Shown piece by piece: positions 46,190 to 55,583 of a stretch of 64,000 bases of DNA. Position numbers and translations under genes: made by a program. The notes under the pieces are model-generated. The model searched no databases. It was not told where the DNA came from and worked only from the letters and a program-made list of their open reading frames with translations. Origin of the DNA: Rhabdochlamydiaceae bacterium (GTDB taxonomy: Bacteria > Chlamydiota > Chlamydiia > Chlamydiales > Rhabdochlamydiaceae); assembly GCA_019745395.1 (NCBI GenBank), contig JAIETG010000016.1:1-64000 (forward strand), read 5' to 3'. Within the stretch, counting starts at the first letter, position 1. Every line of letters starts with the position of its first letter.

Positions 46190-47264
46190 AATGTGCCTCC
46201 AAATAAGACAGAGTGTCTTTGAAATCTTTTTCTTCTACAACTTTGCAATATTGCCCTTCAAAAGAAAGGCTACGGCCTATCTGATCTAAAAGCACGCAAC
46301 GAACACCTTGAGCAGACTTTTTCTTATCGACTAACATTGCCTGTAAAAGAGCTTGAGGACTACAGTTTCCAGGAAAAACCAGAGGCTTTAAATGCATCGA
46401 GTAAATTTCCTTAATTTGCAAAAAATCTTCTTGGGATAAGTAACCAAGTTTTTTACTTAAGTAGCTTTCTGCAATACAGCCAATAGCAACTGCCTCTCCA
46501 TGAGAAATTCCAAAGCGAGATACGGCTTCTATTGCATGCCCTATAGTGTGCCCAAAATTTAAAATCCGCCGCAAGCCCCTATCTAAAGGATCTTGCGTTA
46601 TAACAGATATTTTAGCCTGGGATGCTTTACGAACAAGAACTTCCAAAGACTCTGTCTTTGACAGCTCACTCAAAATACTTGGATCAAAAATGAGACCCAT
46701 TTTGATGATCTCAGAAAGTCCATTCTGTTTTTCCATTTCAGGCAAAGTTTCCAATGTATCTAGATCACTAATAATTGCCTTTGGAGGGTAAAATGTTCCG
46801 ATCAAATTTTTCCCCAAAACAGTGTCCACACCTGTTTTTCCCCCGATAGAAGCATCAACCATAGCTAAGAGAGAAGTGGGAATCAAAATCAAAGGAACGC
46901 CTCGAAGATAAGTAGAAGCAATGAATCCCGAAAGATCTGTAACACTGCCACCGCCTAACCCTATAATCACGGTATCTCGTCCATATCCAGATGCAAGAAG
47001 TTCATCTTCGATCCTATACTTAACCTCTCGAGCTTTTGCTTTTTCCCCTCTTGGGACCTCAAAGATCTGCGCGCCTAATTGCTCTGCAAGAGCTTTTCCA
47101 TACAGCTCTTTTATATAAGAGTCCGTAATGATGGCTACTTGAGAACCATGTTTTTTGCATAGATTGAAAGGCAGATCGCTTAGCAACAACTGGCGACCAA
47201 CATGAAGCTCAGTAACAGAAGAAGGAAGATCTATCGATATGGGAATCATCATAGGCAAGACCAT
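46182..47264 (-). CDS. aroB: 3-dehydroquinate synthase
   Basis: 360 aa. NAD- and zinc-dependent: GGGSVTDLSGFIAST (about 104-118), PTSLLAMVDASIGGKTGVD (about 128-146), and the zinc ligands in LNFGHTIGHA (about 236-245). The start may lie a few codons in (MMIPISID...). It overlaps aroDE by 16 bp. Confidence 0.96.
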   Translation of the reverse strand: MVLPMMIPISIDLPSSVTELHVGRQLLLSDLPFNLCKKHGSQVAIITDSYIKELYGKALAEQLGAQIFEVPRGEKAKAREVKYRIEDELLASGYGRDTVIIGLGGGSVTDLSGFIASTYLRGVPLILIPTSLLAMVDASIGGKTGVDTVLGKNLIGTFYPPKAIISDLDTLETLPEMEKQNGLSEIIKMGLIFDPSILSELSKTESLEVLVRKASQAKISVITQDPLDRGLRRILNFGHTIGHAIEAVSRFGISHGEAVAIGCIAESYLSKKLGYLSQEDFLQIKEIYSMHLKPLVFPGNCSPQALLQAMLVDKKKSAQGVRCVLLDQIGRSLSFEGQYCKVVEEKDFKDTLSYLEAHYA

Positions 47265-48637
47265 TTTGCGAGTTGAGATGCAGCTTGATTGAAAAACATT
47301 TCCTCTCCACAGAGAACTTCGCAGCCTGCGTTTTTAGCCATTAAAAGAAAGGGAGTTTCTCGTGGCACATACACCACGTCCATAACTAACGCTGAAGAGA
47401 GTATTTTTTGGGGATCGATATCTGGTAAAACAGGACTACAATTGATCAGAATATCATATACTAACGGTAAATCAGATAACAGCCCTGCCTTACAGCCAAT
47501 TTCTTGTGCGAGCTTTTGCGCTTTTTGCAACGTGCGGTTACAAACAAAAACACGAGAGCCTCTTCTATGAGCTTCAAAAGCGATAGCACGAGCAGAGCCC
47601 CCAGCTCCTATAATAACAACTTGTTTTCCAAAAACAGATCTTCTTTTTTCTATAGCGTCTAAAGCTCCTATCCCATCAGTATTAGTGCCTATCATTTGCC
47701 CTTTTGTAAAAACAAGAGTATTGATAGCTCCAATGAATTGCGCTTGAGGATCTACTCCTTGAAGAAAAGGAAGGACTTCTTCCTTTAAGGGCATCGTTAC
47801 ACTAAGGCCCTGAAAGCCCAAATCTCTTGCTAAAGGAAAAAAATCAGACAACTCTTCTGGCTGAACCTGCATTTTTACATACACGCAATCCAACTGTTTT
47901 TTTCGAAATACTTCATTATGGTACAAATGGCCATGACTTTTTGATACAGGATCCCCTATAAGGCCATATAACTTCGTATGAGGCCCTAATCTTGTGTATC
48001 CGTAGATGTGAACTAGATCATGAACACTGATTTGTCCCGGAGCGGTTTCCTTCCCCTCTTGCAGACTCGCATAGTTAAGCAAATTCCCACACACAAAACC
48101 GAGCACTCGGGCAAATTGCCCTTTCTCTCCCATGCAGATGGCACTAACCTGTGGATGCTTTCTAGCAAATAAAAGCAGACGTAAAGCGTCATTAGTAGAC
48201 TTTGCAAAAGTAGCGATCTTGTAGCCATAGACAAGAAAAGATGCCATTGCTTGATATATTTCATATAAATTTTGCGGAGTTTCTTCGAAAGAATGATAGG
48301 AAAGAATAAATTTCGTCTTTTTATATTTCTGCAATACGCTGTTAAGAAAAACAGGATTCATATCATACTCTAGATCAAAAAAATCTGGTTCTAGAAGAAG
48401 CAACTGCTCAATCAAAGATTCTCTTTCTGTTTCAGATGCTGAAAAGCCACCGCCATGCGTGGCTTTTCTAAGTGTAAACATCAAAGGATAAGATGAAGTT
48501 TCGATCAAATTTCGCAGCAAATTCTTATTTATTTCCGGAAACCGATCTAACCGTAGCTCCACTCCCTGGATCTGTCCAGGCAGCAGAGATTGCACCTTCA
48601 AAAACTCATCTGGATGAGAAATAGAGACGAACAACAT
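47249..48637 (-). CDS. aroDE: fused 3-dehydroquinate dehydratase / shikimate dehydrogenase
   Basis: 462 aa. Residues 1 to about 215 are a type I dehydratase (VELRLDRFPEI, FTLRKATHGGGF, LSYHSF). From about 222 the dehydrogenase starts (YGLIGDPVSKSHGHLYHN), with NTDGIGALDA and the NADP loop GAGGSARAIAF. It carries out two steps of the shikimate pathway on one chain, as in chlamydiae and plants. First gene of the operon aroDE-aroB-aroA-aroK-aroC; the chorismate branch genes beyond are not in the window. Confidence 0.96.
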   Translation of the reverse strand: MLFVSISHPDEFLKVQSLLPGQIQGVELRLDRFPEINKNLLRNLIETSSYPLMFTLRKATHGGGFSASETERESLIEQLLLLEPDFFDLEYDMNPVFLNSVLQKYKKTKFILSYHSFEETPQNLYEIYQAMASFLVYGYKIATFAKSTNDALRLLLFARKHPQVSAICMGEKGQFARVLGFVCGNLLNYASLQEGKETAPGQISVHDLVHIYGYTRLGPHTKLYGLIGDPVSKSHGHLYHNEVFRKKQLDCVYVKMQVQPEELSDFFPLARDLGFQGLSVTMPLKEEVLPFLQGVDPQAQFIGAINTLVFTKGQMIGTNTDGIGALDAIEKRRSVFGKQVVIIGAGGSARAIAFEAHRRGSRVFVCNRTLQKAQKLAQEIGCKAGLLSDLPLVYDILINCSPVLPDIDPQKILSSALVMDVVYVPRETPFLLMAKNAGCEVLCGEEMFFNQAASQLAKWSCL

Positions 48638-48726
48638 AACTGTTCCTAAACGTAATTTTCGAAGCTCAAGATCTCTGAGAACGATGCTCTAAAACAAAAA
48701 AACTATCAAGCTTTTCTCAAGGTCTT

Positions 48727-50046
48727 TTACGTCTGATGTAAAAAATACTCCACAAGCAAACCCACTCCGAAAGCAGACACACCTTCTTCTGGAGCATCCA
48801 AGTTCCAAGCAGTCCCTGCAATATCTAAATGAGCCCAAGGAAGATTGGGGGAGATAAAAGCACGCAAAAACTCTGCAGCAACAGAACCGCCTCCATAGCC
48901 CGCTCCTCCTGCATTTTTCAAATCAGCCATTTGGGAATGGTTTTTTTTCGCATAATACTCTCCTAAAGGAAGAGCCCATAATTTTTCTCCTGTAACCTGC
49001 CCAGCTTTTATCAATTCTTTAGAAAGCTTATCATCGTTACAAAAAAGACCTGCATATTCATTTCCTAAAGCTCCAAAAGTTTCTAAAGTAAGAGTTCCTA
49101 GATCTATTACAACTTTAGGAGTAAATGTTTTCTGAACATATGAGATCCCATCTGCTAAGGCCAAGCGCCCTTCGCAATCTGTATCTACGATTTCTATGCT
49201 CTTACCCCCTAAAGAACTAATCACATCACCAGGTTTTAGAGCGTTGCCATCTGGCATGTTTTCAGCAAGAACAGCTATAGCAACCACATGTAAAGGCAAT
49301 TTCAGTTTAGATAAAACATCCATAGCCCCTATGATCGCTCCTGCACCTGCCTTATCCCATTTCATCTCTATTAAATGGGTGTTTTTTAGATTAATCCCTC
49401 CCGAATCAAAACAAATCCCCTTTCCAACAAGAGCAATAGGAAGATCATTAGATCCCTTCCATTGCATGACCACCATAAAAGGAGGGTTACTGCTACCTTT
49501 TCCTACAGATAAAAGAGCGTGAGCTCCGATATTTTCCAAGTGTTTACAATCCAATATTTCTACCAAAACATCTTGCTTTTGAAGATCTAGACATTTTTTT
49601 GCAACCTCTGAGGGCGGCATCAAGTTAGCTGGTGCAGAAATAATTTCTTTAGCAAGATTAATTCCTTCCAAAAGATATTGATATTTTACAAATCTATCTT
49701 CGATCTCATTAGGATTTTTACAGAGAAATACTAATGTTTTCGTATCTGGATTTTTTTTCACGAGATCAAACGCTAATTTTTCTACACACACATCATCTAT
49801 AGCAATAGCGACGAGATCCCCTCTTATAAAAGGGAGCAAATCTTCTTTTCCGTCTACAAATACAAGTTTTGCAATAGGATGAAGTCCATTAGTTGTCATG
49901 GTCATAGGGAGGGGAAATTTCTTCAGATTGTAAGACACAGCGCCCTTTAGCTGCTCATCTAGGCTGGCTTGCAAAATAGGATCACAAACAAGCAAAAAAT
50001 CTGCCTCCAACTCCTCCAAAGAATCTGTAAATATCACCTTTTTCAT
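48727..50046 (-). CDS. pepA: leucyl aminopeptidase (M17)
   Basis: 439 aa from the ATG at 50046, which has AAAGGAGG at good distance. Shorter than E. coli PepA (503) because of a reduced N-domain. C-terminal catalytic part intact: GKGICFDSGGINLK (catalytic Lys, metal Asp), DTDCEGRLALADG (the NTDAEGRL motif), and the end HLDIAGTAW. Two-metal cytoplasmic exopeptidase. The start overlaps the stop of the peptide transporter (ATGA), so imported peptides and their hydrolysis are co-expressed. Confidence 0.95.
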   Translation of the reverse strand: MKKVIFTDSLEELEADFLLVCDPILQASLDEQLKGAVSYNLKKFPLPMTMTTNGLHPIAKLVFVDGKEDLLPFIRGDLVAIAIDDVCVEKLAFDLVKKNPDTKTLVFLCKNPNEIEDRFVKYQYLLEGINLAKEIISAPANLMPPSEVAKKCLDLQKQDVLVEILDCKHLENIGAHALLSVGKGSSNPPFMVVMQWKGSNDLPIALVGKGICFDSGGINLKNTHLIEMKWDKAGAGAIIGAMDVLSKLKLPLHVVAIAVLAENMPDGNALKPGDVISSLGGKSIEIVDTDCEGRLALADGISYVQKTFTPKVVIDLGTLTLETFGALGNEYAGLFCNDDKLSKELIKAGQVTGEKLWALPLGEYYAKKNHSQMADLKNAGGAGYGGGSVAAEFLRAFISPNLPWAHLDIAGTAWNLDAPEEGVSAFGVGLLVEYFLHQT

Positions 50047-51377
50047 GCAAACCTCCTTTTGAGAAACCCTAAAACACATCCACCAACAATCATTAAAATG
50101 GCGACTTCTCCAAAACCGATGCCATACACTTTAAGAGGAATAAGAGAATCTTCTAAAGCAACCATTTTACTAAAACCTCCGCTTAATTGAAATGCTAAGG
50201 AAAAAGCAATAGGGACCATCCCCATTACCATCCCTGGATTTCCTTTAGCTGCAACCTCTGAGGCAAAACTAAGCACTAAAGGACCTACCATCAATTCTGC
50301 GAAAGAAATTATTACAACAACTCCCATGATTCCAAAAACAGAAAACTGAATCTGTGCCAAACAAAAAATGGAAAGAATCCCAAAAGCAAAAGCCGCAAGT
50401 AAAAAAGGGAGTATCATTTGGATCTTTTTTCGCATCATCACGGTTCCAAACAGCAAAATCACAACAGGATTGAGACTTGCAATGAAGGAACTGGGAATCG
50501 TCCAACCCAGTATTGTTCTTTGGATTACTCTCTCGGAAAAAAGGATCAAAGAAGAACATATTTGATCCTCAACCGCAAAAAACAAAAGAAGAGCGCCGAG
50601 ATATACGAAAAATTGATATAACTGCTCTTTGGGAAATCTCACATCCCTTAATAGTTTTCGCGCAAAATACAGTAATGTTCCAACTCCAATCCAGGGAAGG
50701 AACGTAAGAGCTGCTCTTTCATAAAACAGACAAATAACGCCTACAAAAAAAACACAAAAAAGGACAAATAAAACCGAAATGGGCCTGCATTCTTTTTTAG
50801 GCATGAATCCTAAATCTACAATTAATCCCCTATAGAAAAAAAGCATGAGATTTCCCAAAATAATCCCCAAAGATGCAACAGCAAATGCAGCCTTAAAACC
50901 ATAGCGCGTTGCTACAAAACCGCAGATGACGGTAGAGATCAATGCCCCTAAATTTTGCATCATATAAAACACTGTAAATCCTCTTTCTCGCTTTGGATCG
51001 TTTTCCTTATAGAGGAGAGCTAAAAGTGCCGTGATATTACTAGAAAAAAGACTCGCTCCTACGACAAGAAGCCCCATAGGAATAAAAATCCCTACATCTA
51101 ATAGTAAAATAAGATGGCTAACTGCAAGCAAAGAAGCTCCCAAGATGACAGATCTTCTCAAGCCCAGGATTTTATCTGCGATGACTCCTCCAAAAATCCC
51201 TCCGAGCTCTACAAGGCTACAAAAAACAGCATTCACGCCAAACGCTTTGCTATCTGAATATTGCAATTGATCTACCATATAGAGGACTAAAAGAGTTCGG
51301 ACTCCAAAATAACTAAAAAACTCCCACATCTGTGCAAAAGAAAGCATCATTGCGGTTTTTGACTGATTGGTCTTCAT
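50043..51377 (-). CDS. POT/PTR-family di-/tripeptide transporter
   Basis: 444 aa, about 12 membrane segments. The POT signature is at the N-terminus (WEFFSYFGVRTLLVLYM, about 13-29), with GGVIADKILGLRRSVILG (about 58-75) and the downstream YMMQNLGALIS block. The ExxER-like element is FFSYFGVR here, with ERxF seen instead of the canonical ExxERFxYY, so proton coupling could differ. Imports small peptides with protons. Translationally coupled to pepA. Confidence 0.88.
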   Translation of the reverse strand: MKTNQSKTAMMLSFAQMWEFFSYFGVRTLLVLYMVDQLQYSDSKAFGVNAVFCSLVELGGIFGGVIADKILGLRRSVILGASLLAVSHLILLLDVGIFIPMGLLVVGASLFSSNITALLALLYKENDPKRERGFTVFYMMQNLGALISTVICGFVATRYGFKAAFAVASLGIILGNLMLFFYRGLIVDLGFMPKKECRPISVLFVLFCVFFVGVICLFYERAALTFLPWIGVGTLLYFARKLLRDVRFPKEQLYQFFVYLGALLLFFAVEDQICSSLILFSERVIQRTILGWTIPSSFIASLNPVVILLFGTVMMRKKIQMILPFLLAAFAFGILSIFCLAQIQFSVFGIMGVVVIISFAELMVGPLVLSFASEVAAKGNPGMVMGMVPIAFSLAFQLSGGFSKMVALEDSLIPLKVYGIGFGEVAILMIVGGCVLGFLKRRFA

Positions 51378-51388
51378 AATCTCCCCTT

Positions 51389-51420
51389 AAAAAAACCCCG
51401 TTACAAAACATGTAACGGGG
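51389..51420 (-). terminator. terminator of the 408-aa gene
   Basis: Stem CCCCGTTAC (51396-51404) with GTAACGGGG (51412-51420), 7-nt loop, T7 on the minus strand. Strong rho-independent terminator, just upstream of the transporter gene. Confidence 0.92.
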
Positions 51421-51426
51421 GAGTTT

Positions 51427-52653
51427 TTATTTTTTCACGGTAAAATACACATGATCTACTGTAAGAAAAGTAATCCCTTCTCCCAGCCCTTTATAAAAAA
51501 CAACTTCGTCCAATGCAGAAGGGATCTCGATGTGCTCTATACGAGAGCCGTGTTCATAGGGATCTTCCTTAGCTATTTGGCTTAAAATCACATCTGTAAA
51601 TCCACGTTCCATCAAAAGGTCTCTACACGTATTTGAATCCACATGAGAAACTGCCTCAAACACAACCACAGGATCCAAAGGAGAAATTAGCTCTTCAGGA
51701 ACCGGAACAAAATCTGCTCCAGGTAGTGGCGATTTAAAAAAGAGAGAAAAAGATTCTTGTCCTTTAGGAACAATACTCTTAAAACAAATAACGCCCTCAC
51801 TTTCTCTCAATTGGTGGAGTAGTGTTTTTACTTCGTAAAAATGGCATCCAAATGTTTTGGGATCATATGCTGCGTTTTGCGTATATAAATGAGTGCGCTC
51901 AGGAGAAAGCATCATTTCCATTAGCTCTTTTTCAGCGGAAGGCAAAGTACTTATCTCCGCAGCCTCCCTCCTGACAGCTTCTAGTGAAAGAAGAGAAAGT
52001 TTTGTTTGATTATTTTCTAAAATACTTGTTCGCAAACCAGATTCTAAAATATTTTCAATACGAGGAGATAAATTCGAGAGTTGGTTGACATTACTTTTTT
52101 CCCTTGTTCGACCATCCTCCAAAACTTCATATTTTTGCACCAGCATCTTTGACAAGAAACAATGCAGCGCATATTCCATTTCTTTTGACACCCTTAAAGA
52201 GTGTATCTCATTTTGAAAAAACTCATCTGGAGAACTTTTATCAGCATGCTTAGCTCCCCCCTTTCGATCTTGCACACTTTTTTTAATACGGAAAGCCGCT
52301 TGCTCTAACTCGGTTAATTCTTCATCCGTAGGCAATCCGATTTTGTATAAATTCCGAAGAGCCAATGCTCGATTTTGGCACCCCATATCTCCTGGGTTGG
52401 CATCTAGTGCCTCAAAATTATTTGCTTTAAGCGCAGCTATTGTTTTTATAATTAGATTCGCAACCAATAAAGACACAGAATGCATTCGACCATTTAAATA
52501 ACTGAGCTCTCTTTCTCTCGCCTCTTTTGCAACACATTGTGGTTTTTGACGCATTTCTTCTACTACTCTTCTTCCCAACAAAGAAGAAACCAGATTGACT
52601 GGGCATGAATTTTCTAAAGCTAAAGAACTTGATCCTACTGTGGATATAGACAT
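51427..52653 (-). CDS. hypothetical protein, possible secreted effector
   Basis: 408 aa after AGGAGATTTTTT. No recognised family. Ser-rich N-terminus without Sec signal (MSISTVGSSSLALENSCP), typical of type III substrates. A helical region (about 30-250) with charged blocks follows. The C-part (about 275-408) is strand-rich (FVPVPEELISPLDPVVVFEAVSH) and looks like a separate folded domain. Own terminator and upstream spacer, so single-gene transcription. Effector status is inference. Confidence 0.65.
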   Translation of the reverse strand: MSISTVGSSSLALENSCPVNLVSSLLGRRVVEEMRQKPQCVAKEARERELSYLNGRMHSVSLLVANLIIKTIAALKANNFEALDANPGDMGCQNRALALRNLYKIGLPTDEELTELEQAAFRIKKSVQDRKGGAKHADKSSPDEFFQNEIHSLRVSKEMEYALHCFLSKMLVQKYEVLEDGRTREKSNVNQLSNLSPRIENILESGLRTSILENNQTKLSLLSLEAVRREAAEISTLPSAEKELMEMMLSPERTHLYTQNAAYDPKTFGCHFYEVKTLLHQLRESEGVICFKSIVPKGQESFSLFFKSPLPGADFVPVPEELISPLDPVVVFEAVSHVDSNTCRDLLMERGFTDVILSQIAKEDPYEHGSRIEHIEIPSALDEVVFYKGLGEGITFLTVDHVYFTVKK

Positions 52654-53058
52654 AAAAAATCTCCTAAAATAATTTCTTTAAATAATATTCATGACTGCTC
52701 AAAGCAGACTCACGAACTAAAAAATATGTAATGTAAATAAATTTAACGACTTGGCTAGCAAGTCAAAAGATGTGGCTTATCGCCAACGAAAGCAAGAAAG
52801 AGAAATAGAAATATGAGTAGATTTTTTTTGAATTCTACAGGGGGGACATAGATGTGTTTCTTGCTTCATAGCGAACCTCTCCTTCAGAGATTTATAACAA
52901 ATATTTTTAAATAAAAAAGAAAAACAAAGAACTATCTAGGCTATTGCCAAGACCAAAGAGGGAAGTAGGTGTAAGAAGATAATTGACTGATCATTTTCTA
53001 AACCACTAGTTTGTAAAAGCTCATTTTATGAACTTCTCAGAAAACAAGCAAGAAAAAT
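52654..53058. other. intergenic, nothing recognised
   Basis: About 400 bp upstream of the 408-aa gene and downstream of the porin, both leftward. No open frame with a plausible start and no repeat. It must hold the promoter of the 408-aa gene. Confidence 0.5.
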
Positions 53059-53087
53059 AAAGAGCACCTAAAATTCAGAGGCTCTTT
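53059..53087 (-). terminator. terminator of the second porin
   Basis: AAAGAGC (53059-53065) pairs with GCTCTTT (53081-53087) around a 15-nt loop. On the minus strand ATTTTTC follows. Confidence 0.65.
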
Positions 53088-53105
53088 GCTCTATGAACGA
53101 ATCGG

Positions 53106-54152
53106 CTAGAAGGCAAAGCCTACTTTGAATGTGAGCCCTTGCAAAGTCAATGAACCAGAAGAGCTTCCAGTAGAGCTGAGAATATTTCTATTATAGTTCA
53201 GCCATATTTGCTCTTCCCAACCAGCTTTCAACGTAAGCAGATATCTTTCGTTAGAAAACCAAACCATATAGGTAGCACCAAGGCCTGCTTCTATGACAGG
53301 AATCACATCTAAAGTCGTATTTTTAATAGTATAAGAGTCCGTCAAAGCATTCGTGGTAACATCATTGATAAATCGATTGTGAAAATCGCTCCAAAGAGTA
53401 GTCAAGGCAAGATCTCCATAAAATCCAAACGTGCGGACAATATGCCATACGGTATTAATACCACCCCGAATTCCAACACCATTTAAATTTTGACGCAGTT
53501 GTGATTGAGCACTACGTACAGACTCTACACCTTCATAGGAAAGCGTTGTCTTCTCAAACATCGACGCGAGTTTAAATCCAAAAAAAGGTCTTAGAGTCAG
53601 TCTTTTACTGATGAAAAAATTTCTTCCGATGTCGGAGTCTAAAACGTTAAAAGTAAACTTGCGAGTCGACTCAGCAGAAGAAAGGATCATGACACTTAAA
53701 GTTTCAGGATGTAGCGGGTCTAAAAAAGGAAAAGCTTGGGTCGAAAAGCTAGGGATCTTTGCTTTAGCAGATTTTGAGGTCTCAGGTTGACTTAGCCAGG
53801 TATATTGAAAATACAGATCCCATCCATCGTGGACCATCCCCATCCCTGTTCCTAACTTTAATCCGGGTTCAAACGGCGATGCAGGAGACATAGGACGGTT
53901 ATTTACAACAGCAAAGTTGAAGTTAGAAACATGCGATTTCCACCAAATGAAGTCCACATCGACTACAATATCCCACCCATTTTTCACAAGTGGCTCTACT
54001 GTAGGAGTAATAAGACCTCTGGGCAACATTGCAACTCCCTCTGCAGGGGCTTGCAAACTTACAGGTGCAGAGGCTGTCTCTGCTTCATCAGCCCATGTAA
54101 CAGATGCAATAAAACAAGATAGAGTTGCAGCTATAATAAAAAGAGGGTTCAT
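53106..54152 (-). CDS. Lpg1974/MOMP-type outer-membrane porin
   Basis: 348 aa. Signal peptide about 1-21 (MNPLFIIAATLSCFIASVTWA). The mature protein has the family start VDFIWWKSHVSNFNFA (about 65-80), an all-beta pattern, and a C-terminal Phe strand (LTFKVGFAF). It shares the WWK start and the QGLTFK end with the porin at 6976-8052, so the two are paralogues. Beta-barrel pore; substrate unknown. The next gene upstream is a periplasmic binding protein, which may suggest a joint role in uptake. Confidence 0.82.
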   Translation of the reverse strand: MNPLFIIAATLSCFIASVTWADEAETASAPVSLQAPAEGVAMLPRGLITPTVEPLVKNGWDIVVDVDFIWWKSHVSNFNFAVVNNRPMSPASPFEPGLKLGTGMGMVHDGWDLYFQYTWLSQPETSKSAKAKIPSFSTQAFPFLDPLHPETLSVMILSSAESTRKFTFNVLDSDIGRNFFISKRLTLRPFFGFKLASMFEKTTLSYEGVESVRSAQSQLRQNLNGVGIRGGINTVWHIVRTFGFYGDLALTTLWSDFHNRFINDVTTNALTDSYTIKNTTLDVIPVIEAGLGATYMVWFSNERYLLTLKAGWEEQIWLNYNRNILSSTGSSSGSLTLQGLTFKVGFAF

Positions 54153-54194
54153 ATAAAAAATCCTAAAAATTTAAAATTTAAATTATTTAGAACT

Positions 54195-55520
54195 TTAGGG
54201 AATGGAAGATTTTTTGGGAATGGAATGTTCCAGCTCAAACTGAGATAGGATGAGATTTCCTTCCTCTACAGCTCTATCCAGAGCCTCTTTAGCCGTCAAT
54301 CTACCCTCCAGAGCTTGTTCCATATAGTCCAAGATCTTTTCTCGAATAATTGGGTAGTTGCCTAAACGAATGCCCTTTGTGTAGGGCGTGATTTTCTGAT
54401 TCATCACCTCTAAAACGGCAATTTCGGCAGCGGGATTTTGCTCATAAAATCCTTTTTTCTTAGAAAGATAATATGCAGCTTCGGTGATAGGCAGGTATCC
54501 TGTTTGTTGATGCCAATATGCCTGTACTTCTGCAAGAGATAGATAGGCGAAAAACTGAGCTATACCTCGATAAGTTTCCTCATCAAATCCTTCCATTGCC
54601 CAAAAAGAAGAACCTCCGATCGTTAATCGAAAAGGAGATCCTGGGATATCAGCCCAATACGGAACAAATCCAACACCAATGGGATCTTTAGCTCCTTTTT
54701 TGAGCATAGCAAAACGATTGGACCCTTGTAGTAGGATAGCACTTTTTCCATCCATAAACATTTTTTCCGGCTCACTAGTATATCGCCCTTCATATTGAAA
54801 AATGTTTTCTTTTTGCCAACTTGTCAGTTTTTCTAAGTGGCGTATCTGATAAGGCCCATTAAAACTTAATCGCGCTTCAAGCCCCCCTATTCCATTTTCA
54901 TACGTAGCAAAAGGCAAGTTATGCCAAGAACAAAGGTATTCCAAGTTATAAGCAGCTGGCCATGCTGTTACAAAGCCTTTATAGCCTGCATTGACAAGCT
55001 TCCTCCCCATACTTTCCAACTGTTCCCAAGTAACAGGCGGAGAGTTAGGATCAAGTCCTGCCTTTTCAAAAGCTTTTTTATTATAAAATAAAATCCCTGT
55101 AGAGGCATTCCAAGGAAGAGAATACATTTTTTTATCAGGTGTAGAATAAAAATCCCGAACTGCATCGATATATACATCCGAATCAAACTTCTTAAAAAAT
55201 TGTTTCATAAGAAGATCTACCGGACGAAACACCTCGGTTTTCAACATCATACTTTGAGTTGCCACTTCATATACTTGTAAAATATGGGGAGGATGGCCTT
55301 GAGCAAAAGCCTCAAGCCCTTTGTTGTAGATTTCCGTGTAATTACCTTTGTTCAGTAAAACAACACGGCAAGAGGCAGATTGATGGTTGAAATCCTCTAC
55401 AATTTCCGCAAATTTCTCCGCAATAAAGCCTTCAAAGGCATGCCAAAGAACGATCTCTTTTTTCTCCGCTTTCAGAGATAGAGTGATTGCAAAAAAAACA
55501 AGCGTCAGAATTTTTTTCAT
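54195..55520 (-). CDS. periplasmic solute-binding protein, UgpB-like
   Basis: 441 aa. Signal peptide about 1-18 (MKKILTLVFFAITLSLKA), then a cluster-B extracellular binding fold (IVLWHAFEGFIAEKFAEIVEDFN, about 23-46; PPHILQVYEVATQSMM, about 77-92). It resembles the glycerol-3-phosphate binding protein UgpB. No permease or ATPase gene is near, so the transporter is encoded elsewhere or the protein is orphan. It lies 43 bp upstream of the porin gene and may share its transcript. Confidence 0.88.
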   Translation of the reverse strand: MKKILTLVFFAITLSLKAEKKEIVLWHAFEGFIAEKFAEIVEDFNHQSASCRVVLLNKGNYTEIYNKGLEAFAQGHPPHILQVYEVATQSMMLKTEVFRPVDLLMKQFFKKFDSDVYIDAVRDFYSTPDKKMYSLPWNASTGILFYNKKAFEKAGLDPNSPPVTWEQLESMGRKLVNAGYKGFVTAWPAAYNLEYLCSWHNLPFATYENGIGGLEARLSFNGPYQIRHLEKLTSWQKENIFQYEGRYTSEPEKMFMDGKSAILLQGSNRFAMLKKGAKDPIGVGFVPYWADIPGSPFRLTIGGSSFWAMEGFDEETYRGIAQFFAYLSLAEVQAYWHQQTGYLPITEAAYYLSKKKGFYEQNPAAEIAVLEVMNQKITPYTKGIRLGNYPIIREKILDYMEQALEGRLTAKEALDRAVEEGNLILSQFELEHSIPKKSSIP

Positions 55521-55539
55521 ACTGGAGAGCTTAGCAAAA

Positions 55540-55578
55540 AAACATAGTTGAATGCAAGCAGCTTGCAGCTGCTTGCAT
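55540..55578 (-). terminator. terminator of the glycosyltransferase gene
   Basis: Perfect 11-bp stem, ATGCAAGCAGC (55552-55562) with GCTGCTTGCAT (55568-55578). On the minus strand a T7 run follows 9 nt later. Separates the glycosyltransferase from the binding-protein gene. Confidence 0.7.
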
Positions 55579-55583
55579 ATCTG

